Shown here: positions 25,014-32,573 of the stretch, piece by piece
How positions within the stretch are numbered: position 1 is the stretch's first letter
Layout of the letters: each line of letters opens with the position of its first letter
NCBI GenBank assembly: GCA_019116745.1
Contig: DXBC01000042.1
Location: 1 to 39,207, forward strand
Direction: 5' to 3'
Origin: Candidatus Lachnoclostridium stercorigallinarum
GTDB taxonomy: Bacteria > Bacillota > Clostridia > Lachnospirales > Lachnospiraceae
DNA: 39,207 bases
Notes under the pieces: model-generated
Database searches by the model: none
What the model saw: the letters and a program-made list of their open reading frames with translations, nothing else
What the model was told of the DNA's origin: nothing
Program-made: the position numbers and the translations under genes

Positions 25014-26132
25014 TTACTGCGCGTCCGCTGACGGAAGAAATTCATTGGTATAGCAGTCCGCAGCCGGAATATCCTTGTCAATCACTCCGTACTCCACCAT
25101 AAAGTCGGTGTAGTTGTCCCACACGCTGTCCTTCATGGTTCCCCAGGTATCGCTGTCTTCCATGTACTTGTCCGCCAGATAAGCCTGAGAACGGCTCAGC
25201 AGCTCCATGCTGTAATCGGGAGCGTATTTATGAAGAATCTCCGCGCCCTCCTCCGGATTTTCCATGGCATACCGATATCCCTGCTCCGTAGCCGCCAGGA
25301 ACCGGCGCACCATCTCCGGGTTCTGCTCCAGGGTTTCATCGCTGGCAATAATAACGGGAGTGTAGTAGTCCAGACGCTCATCCAGCTCCCGCAGAGGCAT
25401 ATAATTGATGGGGAAATCTGCCAGCTCGCACTGGATGTTGTCCCACGCCTCATAAAACCACATAATATCCACCTGATTTTCCAGGGCCGCAAACCCGGCT
25501 CCGTCTGAGGTGATCACGTTCAGTTTGGAAAAATCTGCTCCCGCCTGAGTCATCACCGCATTCAGCACGGCGCTCTCTCCCGGGCCGCCCCAGCCGGCGT
25601 AGGTCTTTCCCTCAAAATCTGCCGGAGAGGTAATGTTTTTGTCCGCGTAGGTCACAAAACCGGAGGTGTTGTGCTGAATCAGAGTGGCGATGGCCTTGAT
25701 GGGGAGGGGATCCTCGGACGCCAGGGCGATGGTCACGTCCTCCTGATAGCTGATGCCGAAATCTCCCTTGCCCACGGCCACCAGGGTGGCGGTAGCTCCC
25801 TCTGTGGGCTCCACAATATTCACATTCAGTCCCTGCTCCTCATAGTAGCCTTTGTCCAGAGCCACATACATGCCGGTGTGGTTGGTATTGGCCACGTAAT
25901 CCAGAATTACCGTCACATCCTCCAGGGGCGCTTCTTCCCCGCTCTCCTGGGAAATCTCCTCTGCGGCGCTGTCCTCCGAAACCTCCGTTTCATTTTCCTC
26001 TGAAACTGCATTCTCCGCTCCCGCAGCGCTTCCCGCCGCCACAGTCTCCCCGCTCCGGGCTCCGCAACCTGCCGCGGCCATCACCATGGCCGCGCACAGA
26101 GCTGCGGCACAGATTTTTCCTCTTTTTTTCAT
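25014..26132 (-). CDS. thiY: ABC transporter substrate-binding lipoprotein, NMT1/THI5-like (ThiY-like)
   Basis: This 372-residue lipoprotein has a signal peptide and lipobox AAAGC (Cys near residue 23), then an acidic Glu/Ser linker. The NMT1/THI5 fold follows: LDYVANTNHTGMYVALDKGY, EGATATLVAVGKGDFGISY and GYRYAMENPEEGAEIL. It probably binds a thiamine pyrimidine precursor (HMP or a formamidopyrimidine). The start at 26132 has GAGGAGG about 8 nt upstream; longer forms start in non-signal-like sequence. The ligand class is inferred from the TPP riboswitch. Confidence 0.9.
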   Translation of the reverse strand: MKKRGKICAAALCAAMVMAAAGCGARSGETVAAGSAAGAENAVSEENETEVSEDSAAEEISQESGEEAPLEDVTVILDYVANTNHTGMYVALDKGYYEEQGLNVNIVEPTEGATATLVAVGKGDFGISYQEDVTIALASEDPLPIKAIATLIQHNTSGFVTYADKNITSPADFEGKTYAGWGGPGESAVLNAVMTQAGADFSKLNVITSDGAGFAALENQVDIMWFYEAWDNIQCELADFPINYMPLRELDERLDYYTPVIIASDETLEQNPEMVRRFLAATEQGYRYAMENPEEGAEILHKYAPDYSMELLSRSQAYLADKYMEDSDTWGTMKDSVWDNYTDFMVEYGVIDKDIPAADCYTNEFLPSADAQ

Positions 26133-26155
26133 TTGAATCTTCCTCCTCTTTTTCT

Positions 26156-26911
26156 TCACTCTTTCTTTTCCCCGTAGGGCATGGCAAACATCTGGTACAG
26201 GCGGATCGCCCCGTTCATGCACAGGCTGAGGGCTACGATCACCAGCACACAGGCGAATACCTTATCCAGCATATAGCTGTTTTTCACCCGCAGCAGATAG
26301 TAGCCGAGGCCGCTCTGGGCGCCGATCCACTCTCCCACCACTGCGCCGCTGATGCTGTAGGTGGCCGCCACCTTCAGTCCGGAAACCAGTCCGGGTACCG
26401 CCGCCGGAATTTTCACCAGGCGGTATGCCTCCCATCTGCCTGCCCCGAAAGACCGGACCAGATGAACGTATTCCTCATCCATCTGCCCCATGGCGTCCGT
26501 AAAGCTGACCACAACGGGAAAAAAGCACATGAGCACCACCGTCAGAATCTTTGGCGTCAGCCCGAATCCCAGATAGATGATCAGGATGGGCGCCAGCACG
26601 ATCATGGGCACCGTCTGCGTTACCACCAGCACCGGATAAAGGCCGCTTTTCACCGCCGGAAAGGCGTCCATGGCGATTCCCAGGGTGACGGCCAGAACCA
26701 GGGCGATGGCCATTCCCGCCAGCGCCTCCATCACCGTCACGCCGGCGTGGCCGGCCAGAACAGACCAGTCTGTCACCAGTGATCCCACCACCTGGCTGGG
26801 CGCCGGAAGCACATAAAGGGGAATGTCCTTTATCCTCACCACCAGCTCCCACACCGCGATCAGCAGGGTGATCAGCAGGACGGGAGCAATCCGTTTTCTC
26901 CATTTTTTCAT
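26156..26911 (-). CDS. thiX: ABC transporter permease, thiamine-precursor importer (ThiX-like)
   Basis: This 251-residue permease has about six hydrophobic segments and the ABC permease loop VRSFGAGRWEAYRLVKIPAA. It is of the BPD/SsuC-TauC type. The ATG at 26911 follows GGGAGG by 8 nt; a GTG three codons upstream overlaps the RBS and is rejected. First gene of the riboswitch-controlled operon. Confidence 0.9.
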   Translation of the reverse strand: MKKWRKRIAPVLLITLLIAVWELVVRIKDIPLYVLPAPSQVVGSLVTDWSVLAGHAGVTVMEALAGMAIALVLAVTLGIAMDAFPAVKSGLYPVLVVTQTVPMIVLAPILIIYLGFGLTPKILTVVLMCFFPVVVSFTDAMGQMDEEYVHLVRSFGAGRWEAYRLVKIPAAVPGLVSGLKVAATYSISGAVVGEWIGAQSGLGYYLLRVKNSYMLDKVFACVLVIVALSLCMNGAIRLYQMFAMPYGEKKE

Positions 26912-27200
26912 TGGTATCACCTCCCTTTTTCCGCCCGCGCCGGGATCGGATAGGGAAAGTTCCTTCCCCTATCCGATTCGCGATACCACAGGCAGCTCAC
27001 AGCAGAGCTGTTCGCTGTCCGCTGCCCGGCAAATGTCCGCCCCAAGCTGGCGGCCGCTTGCCGGGCGTATCGCGCAAACCTTCGTGCCCGCTAACGCGGA
27101 CACCACGAACCATGAAAGCCCTCGGACCGCTCCGTGCTGCGCACTCATGCGATCCGACCTGCATTCGCAATCCGGCCTGCCGGGCTTTCAGAATAAACAA
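26912..27200 (-). other. Long structured leader between the riboswitch terminator and thiX
   Basis: About 290 nt separates the TPP-riboswitch terminator from the thiX RBS. It contains an inverted repeat ATCGGATAGGG...CCTATCCGAT at 26945-26976 and CAGCTC/GAGCTG near 26993-27010. It also holds the repeat element copy A and a long-range GAAAGCCC/GGGCTTTC pair (about 27113-27189). No credible gene was found. The stretch resembles an inserted palindromic repeat more than a functional leader. Confidence 0.45.
26991..27078 (-). repeat. Intergenic GC-rich element, copy A (thi leader)
   Basis: On the minus strand it starts TTTGCGCGAT, passes CCCGGCAAGCGGCC and ends with GGCAGCGGACAGCGAACAG then GAGCTGCC. 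The order of words matches copies B (16341-16420) and C (34323-34410). Confidence 0.55.
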
Positions 27201-27203
27201 AAA

Positions 27204-27227
27204 GCCCCCGCGGGGCACAGCGGGGGC
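27204..27227 (-). terminator. TPP riboswitch expression-platform terminator
   Basis: GCCCCCGC and GCGGGGGC form a perfect 8-bp stem around TGTGCCCC on the minus strand, followed by TTTTTG. It begins about 15 nt after the riboswitch core, consistent with transcription termination when TPP is bound. Confidence 0.88.
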
Positions 27228-27242
27228 AGCAGCTTTCACAGA

Positions 27243-27319
27243 TTTCCCTACGTTGGCATTACCCAAATCAGGTTACGGGTCGAAACTTCCTTTCCTCTCA
27301 GCCTGCATGCAAGCTCCCC
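27243..27319 (-). promoter_or_regulatory. TPP (THI-box) riboswitch
   Basis: On the minus strand the conserved THI elements occur in order: GGGGAGC, GCTGAGAGG, ACCCGTAACCTGAT, GGGTAATGCC and GTAGGGA. They are followed by an intrinsic terminator. It controls the ThiXYZ-like importer and the TatD-family gene, so uptake is shut off when thiamine pyrophosphate is plentiful. Confidence 0.96.
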
Positions 27320-27337
27320 TTTTCCTATCGAAAGTAA

Positions 27338-27366
27338 ATTTTAGCACAGCCCTCCCCGTTTGTAAA
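27338..27366 (-). promoter_or_regulatory. Promoter of the TPP-riboswitch operon
   Basis: TTTACA and TAAAAT are 17 nt apart on the minus strand, ending about 20 nt before the riboswitch core. Confidence 0.65.
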
Positions 27367-27511
27367 GGGAAAAGAAAACCGCCTTAAAATAACAGAATCT
27401 GGAAGTATAAAACCTCCTTTCCAGGTGCAAGATTCCTGTAGAACAAACTTGTCTGCCCGGCGCAGACACCGCTGTTTATGTAAATTTTGCAGATACGGAG
27501 GTAAGGAAATT

Positions 27512-28288
27512 ATGTCCGGATACAAAGTAGAAATCTGCGGGGTGAACACCGCCAAGCTGCCCCTGCTCACCAATGAGGAAAAAGAAGCCCTGTTCAAACG
27601 GATCCTGGCCGGCGACACGGAGGCCAGAGAAGAATACATCAAAGGGAATCTCCGCCTTGTGCTCAGCGTCATCCAGCGTTTTTCCGGCAGCAGCGAAAAC
27701 GTGGACGACCTGTTCCAGATCGGCTGCATCGGCCTGATCAAGGCCATCGACAATTTTGACATCACCCAGAACGTCCGCTTTTCCACCTATGCTGTCCCCA
27801 TGATCCTGGGCGAAGTGCGTCGGTACCTTCGGGACAACAACTCCATCCGGGTGAGCCGCTCCCTGCGGGACACAGCCTACAAGGCCATTTACGCCAGAGA
27901 GACCCTGATGAAGAAGAACCTGAAGGAACCCACCATTATGGAGATCGCCGACGAGGTGGGCATCAGCAAAGAGGAAATCACCTACGCCCTGGACGCCATC
28001 CAGAGTCCCGTAAGCCTCTATGAGCCGGTTTACACCGACGGCGGAGATCCCCTTTACGTCATGGATCAGATCAGCGACAAGAAAAACCTGGAATCCAACT
28101 GGGTGGAAAATATCTCCCTGAACGAGGCTATGAAACGGCTTCCGGAGCGGGAACGACACATCATCGACATGCGGTTTTTCGAGGGGAAAACCCAGACGGA
28201 GGTGGCGGAGGAAATCCACATCAGCCAGGCCCAGGTCAGCCGGCTGGAAAAAAGCGCCTTAAAAACCATGCGCTCCTATTTAAGCTGA
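27512..28288 (+). CDS. sigG: Sporulation sigma factor SigG
   Basis: This 258-residue sigma-70 factor directs late forespore transcription. The SigG-specific N-terminus KVEICGVNTAKLPLL is present, followed by region 2 (DDLFQIGCIGLIKAIDNFD and RFSTYAVPMI), region 3 and region 4 (LPERERHIIDMRFF with HTH QTEVAEEIHISQAQVSRLEK). The ATG at 27512 has GGAGG with AAGG just downstream. A GTATA and GGTGCAAGAT pair 14 nt apart at 27405-27434 is a weak candidate for a SigF/SigG-type promoter. It stands alone here, without the usual sigE neighbour. Confidence 0.96.
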   Translation: MSGYKVEICGVNTAKLPLLTNEEKEALFKRILAGDTEAREEYIKGNLRLVLSVIQRFSGSSENVDDLFQIGCIGLIKAIDNFDITQNVRFSTYAVPMILGEVRRYLRDNNSIRVSRSLRDTAYKAIYARETLMKKNLKEPTIMEIADEVGISKEEITYALDAIQSPVSLYEPVYTDGGDPLYVMDQISDKKNLESNWVENISLNEAMKRLPERERHIIDMRFFEGKTQTEVAEEIHISQAQVSRLEKSALKTMRSYLS

Positions 28289-28381
28289 TTTCCCATATTG
28301 TCTGTATATAGAAATTATCTTGATATGGCTAATATACAGAATCGGATATTTACAGTTTAATGATAATAGGGAGGCGATAAT

Positions 28382-28624
28382 ATGGTGAGTTATGAACGCT
28401 TATGGGAAACCATGAAAAAGAAAAACATTTCTCAGTATTACCTGATTCATTACTGTAATGTCAGCTCCAGCCAGATCGACCGGCTGAAGAAAAACTGCTA
28501 CGTATCTACCCATACTATTGAGAAGCTGTGCTTTCTCCTGGACTGCAATGTGGAAGACATCATGACTGTGTATCCGGATCCGGAACCAGAGACAGAAAAA
28601 GCGGAATCTTCCTCTCAAAATTAA
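28382..28624 (+). CDS. Small XRE-family (Cro/CI) DNA-binding protein
   Basis: This 80-residue protein is a single HTH domain. The pattern fits the small Cro/CI type: YERLWETMKKKNISQYYLI, then SSSQIDRLKK and VSTHTIEKLCFLLDCNVEDI. The C-terminal tail is acidic. AGGGAGG lies 6 nt upstream of the ATG. A stretch at about 28297-28325 (TTGTCT, 17 nt, TGATAT) could be its promoter. Targets are unknown. Confidence 0.8.
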   Translation: MVSYERLWETMKKKNISQYYLIHYCNVSSSQIDRLKKNCYVSTHTIEKLCFLLDCNVEDIMTVYPDPEPETEKAESSSQN

Positions 28625-28627
28625 TCC

Positions 28628-28665
28628 AAACGCCTGGCCGGCATTTTCCGTCGGTCAGGCGTTTT
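28628..28665 (+). terminator. Terminator of the XRE gene
   Basis: AAACGCCTG-CCGG and CCG-TCAGGCGTTT form a long imperfect stem on the plus strand, followed by TTTTCTTT. Confidence 0.8.
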
Positions 28666-28681
28666 TCTTTCCCGGAACAGA

Positions 28682-28709
28682 TTGCTTTTTCCTCGTTTCT
28701 GTTTATAAT
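28682..28709 (+). promoter_or_regulatory. Promoter of manA cluster
   Basis: TTGCTT and a perfect TATAAT are 16 nt apart on the plus strand, 32 nt before the manA ATG. Confidence 0.6.
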
Positions 28710-28741
28710 TAGAAGGAGATAATGAACGAAGGAGATCTCAC

Positions 28742-29674
28742 ATGAAAGACATTATTTTCCTGCAGCCCGTATTCAAGCAGATGCTCTGGGGCGGCTCCCG
28801 CCTCCGCACGGAATACGGCTATGACATTCCCGGCGATCACACGGGAGAAGCCTGGGTGGTGAGCGCCCACAGTCACGGCGACTGCACGGTGAAGGAAGGA
28901 CCCTGGGCCGGAAAAACCCTGGGCTGGCTCTGGAAAAACAGGCCGGAGCTGTTTGGCTCTGATGGAACCGGACAGTTTCCTCTGCTGGTAAAAATCATCG
29001 ACGCCAGAGACGATCTGAGCATTCAGGTCCATCCGGACGATGCCTATGCCAGCGTCCATGAGAACGGTTCTCTGGGAAAAACAGAATGCTGGTACGTCTT
29101 GGACTGCGATCCGGATTCCACCATCGTCATCGGCCACAACGCCAAAGACAGAGACGAGCTGCGCCGGATGGTATCGGAGCGCCGCTGGAGCGATCTGATC
29201 CGCGTTCTTCCCGTAAAGAAGGGAGACTTTTTCCAGATTGAACCGGGCACGGTCCACGCCATCCGAAAGGGGACCCTGATTCTGGAAACTCAGCAGAACT
29301 CTGACATCACCTACCGTCTCTATGATTACGACCGTCTTCAGGACGGAAAGCCCAGGGAGCTTCACATTGAAAAGAGTCTGGACGTGATCCGCTGTCCCCA
29401 CACTGACGTTCCGTGGGGAGGGAACTGCACGGAAGCCGACGGATACTTCCGCCGATGCCTTATCGCCTGTCCCTGCTACCAGGTGGACAAATGGGACATT
29501 CAGACAGAAGCCGTTCTCCCGGGCGGCGCCCCGTTCCTGATTGTGGACGTGCTGGAGGGCGAGGGAACGGCGGACGGCCATCCCGTCAAAAAGGGCGATC
29601 ACTTTATTCTTCCCGCCGGATACGGAGACTGCTCCGTCACCGGACGGCTGAGTCTGATCACCTCTCACGTATGA
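28742..29674 (+). CDS. manA: Mannose-6-phosphate isomerase, class I
   Basis: This 310-residue zinc cupin interconverts mannose 6-phosphate and fructose 6-phosphate. Metal ligands are visible in QVHPDD, GKTECWY and the later EPGTVHAI; QNSDITYRLYDYDR is the conserved C-terminal region. Length matches the short Bacillus-type enzyme. It is followed by the ROK kinase after 45 nt, suggesting joint handling of mannose and fructose. Confidence 0.95.
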   Translation: MKDIIFLQPVFKQMLWGGSRLRTEYGYDIPGDHTGEAWVVSAHSHGDCTVKEGPWAGKTLGWLWKNRPELFGSDGTGQFPLLVKIIDARDDLSIQVHPDDAYASVHENGSLGKTECWYVLDCDPDSTIVIGHNAKDRDELRRMVSERRWSDLIRVLPVKKGDFFQIEPGTVHAIRKGTLILETQQNSDITYRLYDYDRLQDGKPRELHIEKSLDVIRCPHTDVPWGGNCTEADGYFRRCLIACPCYQVDKWDIQTEAVLPGGAPFLIVDVLEGEGTADGHPVKKGDHFILPAGYGDCSVTGRLSLITSHV

Positions 29675-29719
29675 GAAAGGACATGAAACTAAAAAATAAT
29701 CATTTGGAGGAAGCAGCAT

Positions 29720-30589
29720 ATGAAATTCGGAGCACTGGAAGCCGGCGGCACAAAAATGGTGTGCGCCATCGGAAATGAAAACGGAGAGATCATGGAGAGG
29801 ATCTCCATCCCCACGGAAACTCCTGAAAAGACACTTCCCGCCATCGCGGAATTCTTTCAGGGAAAAGATATTCAGGCCCTGGGCATCGCCTGTTTCGGCC
29901 CCATCGACGTTCACAGAGACTCTCCCACCTACGGGCACATCACCACCACCCCGAAGCTGGCATGGAGAAACTGCGACATCGTCGGCTATCTGGAGAACGC
30001 CCTTCACGTTCCCACCGGCTTTGACACAGACGTAAACGGCTCCATGCTGGGGGAGGCCACATGGGGCTGCGCCAGAGGACTTGACACCGCCATCTACATC
30101 ACCATCGGCACCGGCGTGGGCGTAGGCGTTCTCGCAAACGGCAGTCTGCTTCACGGCATGCTTCATCCGGAGGCCGGCCACATCCTGCTGACGCCTCATC
30201 CGGAAGATACCTACAAGGGCAAATGCCCCTATCACGGAACCTGCCTGGAAGGCATGGCGGCCGGCCCTGCCATCGAGGAGCGCTGGGGCAAAAAGGCTTA
30301 CGACCTGGCAGACAATCCGAAAGTCTGGGAATTTGAAAGCTATTACATCGCCCAGGCGCTGGTAAACTACATTCTCACCCTCTCTCCCCAGAAGATTATC
30401 CTGGGAGGCGGCGTCATGCACCAGGAACAGCTCATGCCCCTGATCCGCAGCCAGGTGAAGGAACTCTTGGGCGGCTATGTGGACACAAAGGAAATTCACG
30501 ATCTGGACAGCTATATTGTTCTTCCCAGCTTAAATGACAATCAGGGCATCATGGGTGCTCTCAAGCTGGCCATGGACGCCCGTCCGTAA
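29720..30589 (+). CDS. scrK: ROK-family fructokinase
   Basis: This 289-residue sugar kinase has the ATP loop LEAGGTKMVCAIG, IACFGPIDV, FDTDVNGSMLGE with the catalytic Asp, TIGTGVGVGV and the zinc motif HPEAGH...CPYHGTCLEG. The pattern fits ROK fructokinase (ScrK/GmuE type), making fructose 6-phosphate. GGAGG is 8-9 nt upstream of the ATG. Other hexoses cannot be excluded. Confidence 0.88.
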   Translation: MKFGALEAGGTKMVCAIGNENGEIMERISIPTETPEKTLPAIAEFFQGKDIQALGIACFGPIDVHRDSPTYGHITTTPKLAWRNCDIVGYLENALHVPTGFDTDVNGSMLGEATWGCARGLDTAIYITIGTGVGVGVLANGSLLHGMLHPEAGHILLTPHPEDTYKGKCPYHGTCLEGMAAGPAIEERWGKKAYDLADNPKVWEFESYYIAQALVNYILTLSPQKIILGGGVMHQEQLMPLIRSQVKELLGGYVDTKEIHDLDSYIVLPSLNDNQGIMGALKLAMDARP

Positions 30590-30630
30590 GACCGGAATCA
30601 TCCGGACAGGAAAAACAGGGGGGGAGCGCA

Positions 30631-31272
30631 ATGACAGAAGAACAGAAAATATTTGCAGGATACATGTTTGATCCCCGCAGCCAGAGCCTGAGGGACATTA
30701 AGCACAAAGCCCATGAGCTCTGCCGCCGGTACAACCAGATGGACGAATACGATCCGGCCAGACAGGACGTGATCCGGGAAATCGTGGGCGGCATCGGAAA
30801 GGTGTTTTATTTCCAGGGACCTGTGCAGTTCAACTACGGCAGCCACACCTTTATCGGAGAAAATTTCTTCGCCAATTTCAACCTGACCGTCATGGATGAC
30901 GCCCGCATCTGCATCGGCGACAACGTCTGTTTCGGCCCCAACGTCTCTCTCATGGCCACCACCCATCCCCTGATCGCCCAGGAGCGGATGGGCCTGGATG
31001 AGGAGGGACGCACCACCATGGCGGAATATGCCCATGAAATCCACATCGGAAATAATGTGTGGATCGCCTGCAACGCCGTGGTGCTGGGAGGCGTCCGCAT
31101 TGGAAACAATGCGGTGATCGGCGCCGGCAGCGTGGTCACAAAGGATATTCCCGACGGGTACCTGGCCTTCGGCAATCCCTGCCGGCCGGTACGTCCCATC
31201 ACGGAAGCTGACAGCAAAAAGGATCTGATCCTGCCGGAAGATCTGGAACATTTTTCCTACAATCTCATGTAG
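30631..31272 (+). CDS. Sugar O-acetyltransferase (maltose/galactoside acetyltransferase family)
   Basis: This 213-residue hexapeptide-repeat acetyltransferase has an N-terminal Maa-type segment (KIFAGYMFDPRSQSLRDI). The left-handed beta-helix follows: FIGENFFANFNLTVMDD, CIGDNVCFGPNVSL, ATTHPL with the catalytic His, HIGNNVWI and AVIGAGSVVTKDIP. It transfers acetyl from acetyl-CoA to a sugar hydroxyl, possibly for detoxification. The gene closes the manA-fructokinase cluster. Confidence 0.9.
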   Translation: MTEEQKIFAGYMFDPRSQSLRDIKHKAHELCRRYNQMDEYDPARQDVIREIVGGIGKVFYFQGPVQFNYGSHTFIGENFFANFNLTVMDDARICIGDNVCFGPNVSLMATTHPLIAQERMGLDEEGRTTMAEYAHEIHIGNNVWIACNAVVLGGVRIGNNAVIGAGSVVTKDIPDGYLAFGNPCRPVRPITEADSKKDLILPEDLEHFSYNLM

Positions 31273-31324
31273 TCCAAAATCTCATATGGTCCAATCCGGG
31301 CCGAATAAACGTTTCTCAGATAAC

Positions 31325-31367
31325 ACAGAGGCGGATGCAGGGAATCTCTTCCCGCATCCGCCTCTGT
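31325..31367. terminator. Shared terminator of the manA cluster and the surface protein gene
   Basis: ACAGAGGCGGATGC and GCATCCGCCTCTGT are a perfect 14-bp inverted repeat. TTCTTTT follows on the plus strand, so it mainly ends the plus-strand cluster. It lies about 30 nt beyond the minus-strand surface gene, which it may also serve. Confidence 0.85.
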
Positions 31368-31397
31368 TTCTTTTATCTTCCGGTTTTACCGGTCTGT

Positions 31398-32507
31398 TTA
31401 TTCTGCCTCTTTCTTTTTCCCGCCGATCAGCGCATAAACCGCCGTCACTAATCCTGCTATCATCGCCATCCACGTTCCGGCATTTCTGCTCTGTCCAGTC
31501 TTCGGCAGACCAGCCAGGGGCACTTCCTCCTGAGGAATCTCCGTCGGAATTTCATTGGGCAGATCTGCTAACGGCACTTCGCCGGGATCGATCTCCGTGG
31601 CAACTCCGGGGCCGCCGCCGGGATTGTAAGGATTCCTGGGACCGCTGCCGCTGCTTCCGCCGCCGTTGTTTCCGCCGCCAGGATTTCCGCCGTCAGGGTC
31701 TCCTCCGTCACCAGGGTCTGTTACTCTCGTGTAATATACGTTGAAGATCAGGTTGCCGCTCATCACGCCCTCATATACGGACTGATCGCAGCTGTCCCAG
31801 TTGTATCCGTCAATCTCTTTACGGACTAAATCTGTGACATTGTAGGCATCTCCTTTTGTATAAGGCTCGCTTGTATAGGTATCTGCCAGCTTTGTCGTGG
31901 TGTCTTTCTCGTAGTAATTGATGATAATCGTATACTGAATCTTATTGGAGAAGTTCACCGTCACGGCCTCGCCGTCCAGGTTCACCTGGTAGGGCTCCGT
32001 CACCAGCTCATATCCTTCGGGTGCCCGCACTTCCTGAATATAGTAAACTCCCAGTTCCAGAGAAGGAATGGTCACAGTACCTTCGGAAGTCACAAACTCT
32101 GCTCCCTGAGCCTCGTCCTCGCTCCATTCGCTGCCGGTATAGTACAGCTTCCGGTCTCCATCCATCTTGTACAGCTTAAAGGCTGCCGGAATGTCGATGA
32201 GATTGCCGTCGTCGTCTACCTTGTTGATGGTGATGCTGCCTTCGGTGATGACTCTCTCCAGATCAAATGCGACATAAAAGTCTATCGGATACGACTGATT
32301 TATATTTCCTATCTTCCAAAAACTAAACACCAGTCCAACAGGAAGCACGCAATTTCCTGCTTCATTCAACACAACCGTTTCCTGCATCTTGCTGTTCGTT
32401 TCATCCCAAACATCAGACAGACCTGTCATATATTTTCCGATTCCAAAATATCCACAGCCTGACGGATCCATAGAACTGTCTTTATCAGCCCGTTCTCCAA
32501 CGGTCAT
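31398..32507 (-). CDS. C-terminal part of an LPXTG surface protein (SpaA/MucBP, interrupted gene)
   Basis: This 369-residue segment contains a SpaA/Cna-B-like prealbumin domain (about residues 90-195; INKVDDDG with a candidate isopeptide Lys, YYIQEVRAPEGY with the Glu). A MucBP-like domain follows (about residues 196-265; YEKDTTTKLADTYTSEPY). A Pro/Gly-rich wall-spanning stretch leads to the sorting signal LPKTG, a hydrophobic helix and a Lys-rich tail. It has no signal peptide and no RBS before the first Met. Reading upstream in the same frame continues without stops to the TAA at 32574-32576, so it is the second half of the gene at 32574-34097. Confidence 0.8.
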   Translation of the reverse strand: MTVGERADKDSSMDPSGCGYFGIGKYMTGLSDVWDETNSKMQETVVLNEAGNCVLPVGLVFSFWKIGNINQSYPIDFYVAFDLERVITEGSITINKVDDDGNLIDIPAAFKLYKMDGDRKLYYTGSEWSEDEAQGAEFVTSEGTVTIPSLELGVYYIQEVRAPEGYELVTEPYQVNLDGEAVTVNFSNKIQYTIIINYYEKDTTTKLADTYTSEPYTKGDAYNVTDLVRKEIDGYNWDSCDQSVYEGVMSGNLIFNVYYTRVTDPGDGGDPDGGNPGGGNNGGGSSGSGPRNPYNPGGGPGVATEIDPGEVPLADLPNEIPTEIPQEEVPLAGLPKTGQSRNAGTWMAMIAGLVTAVYALIGGKKKEAE

Positions 32508-32573
32508 GCCCAGACCTATATTGTACCAGTCATCATAAATCAGAGATGCCAGCTGCGGCTCTATCTCCAGTAA

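Noticed and set aside
26997-27266. An 89-residue minus-strand ORF across the thi leader
   Set aside because: It runs through the riboswitch 3' half, its terminator and a repeat element and looks like low-complexity translation of structured DNA.
28709-30499. A 596-residue minus-strand ORF
   Set aside because: It is the reverse-frame shadow of manA and the ROK kinase; its composition is not protein-like and no RBS precedes it.
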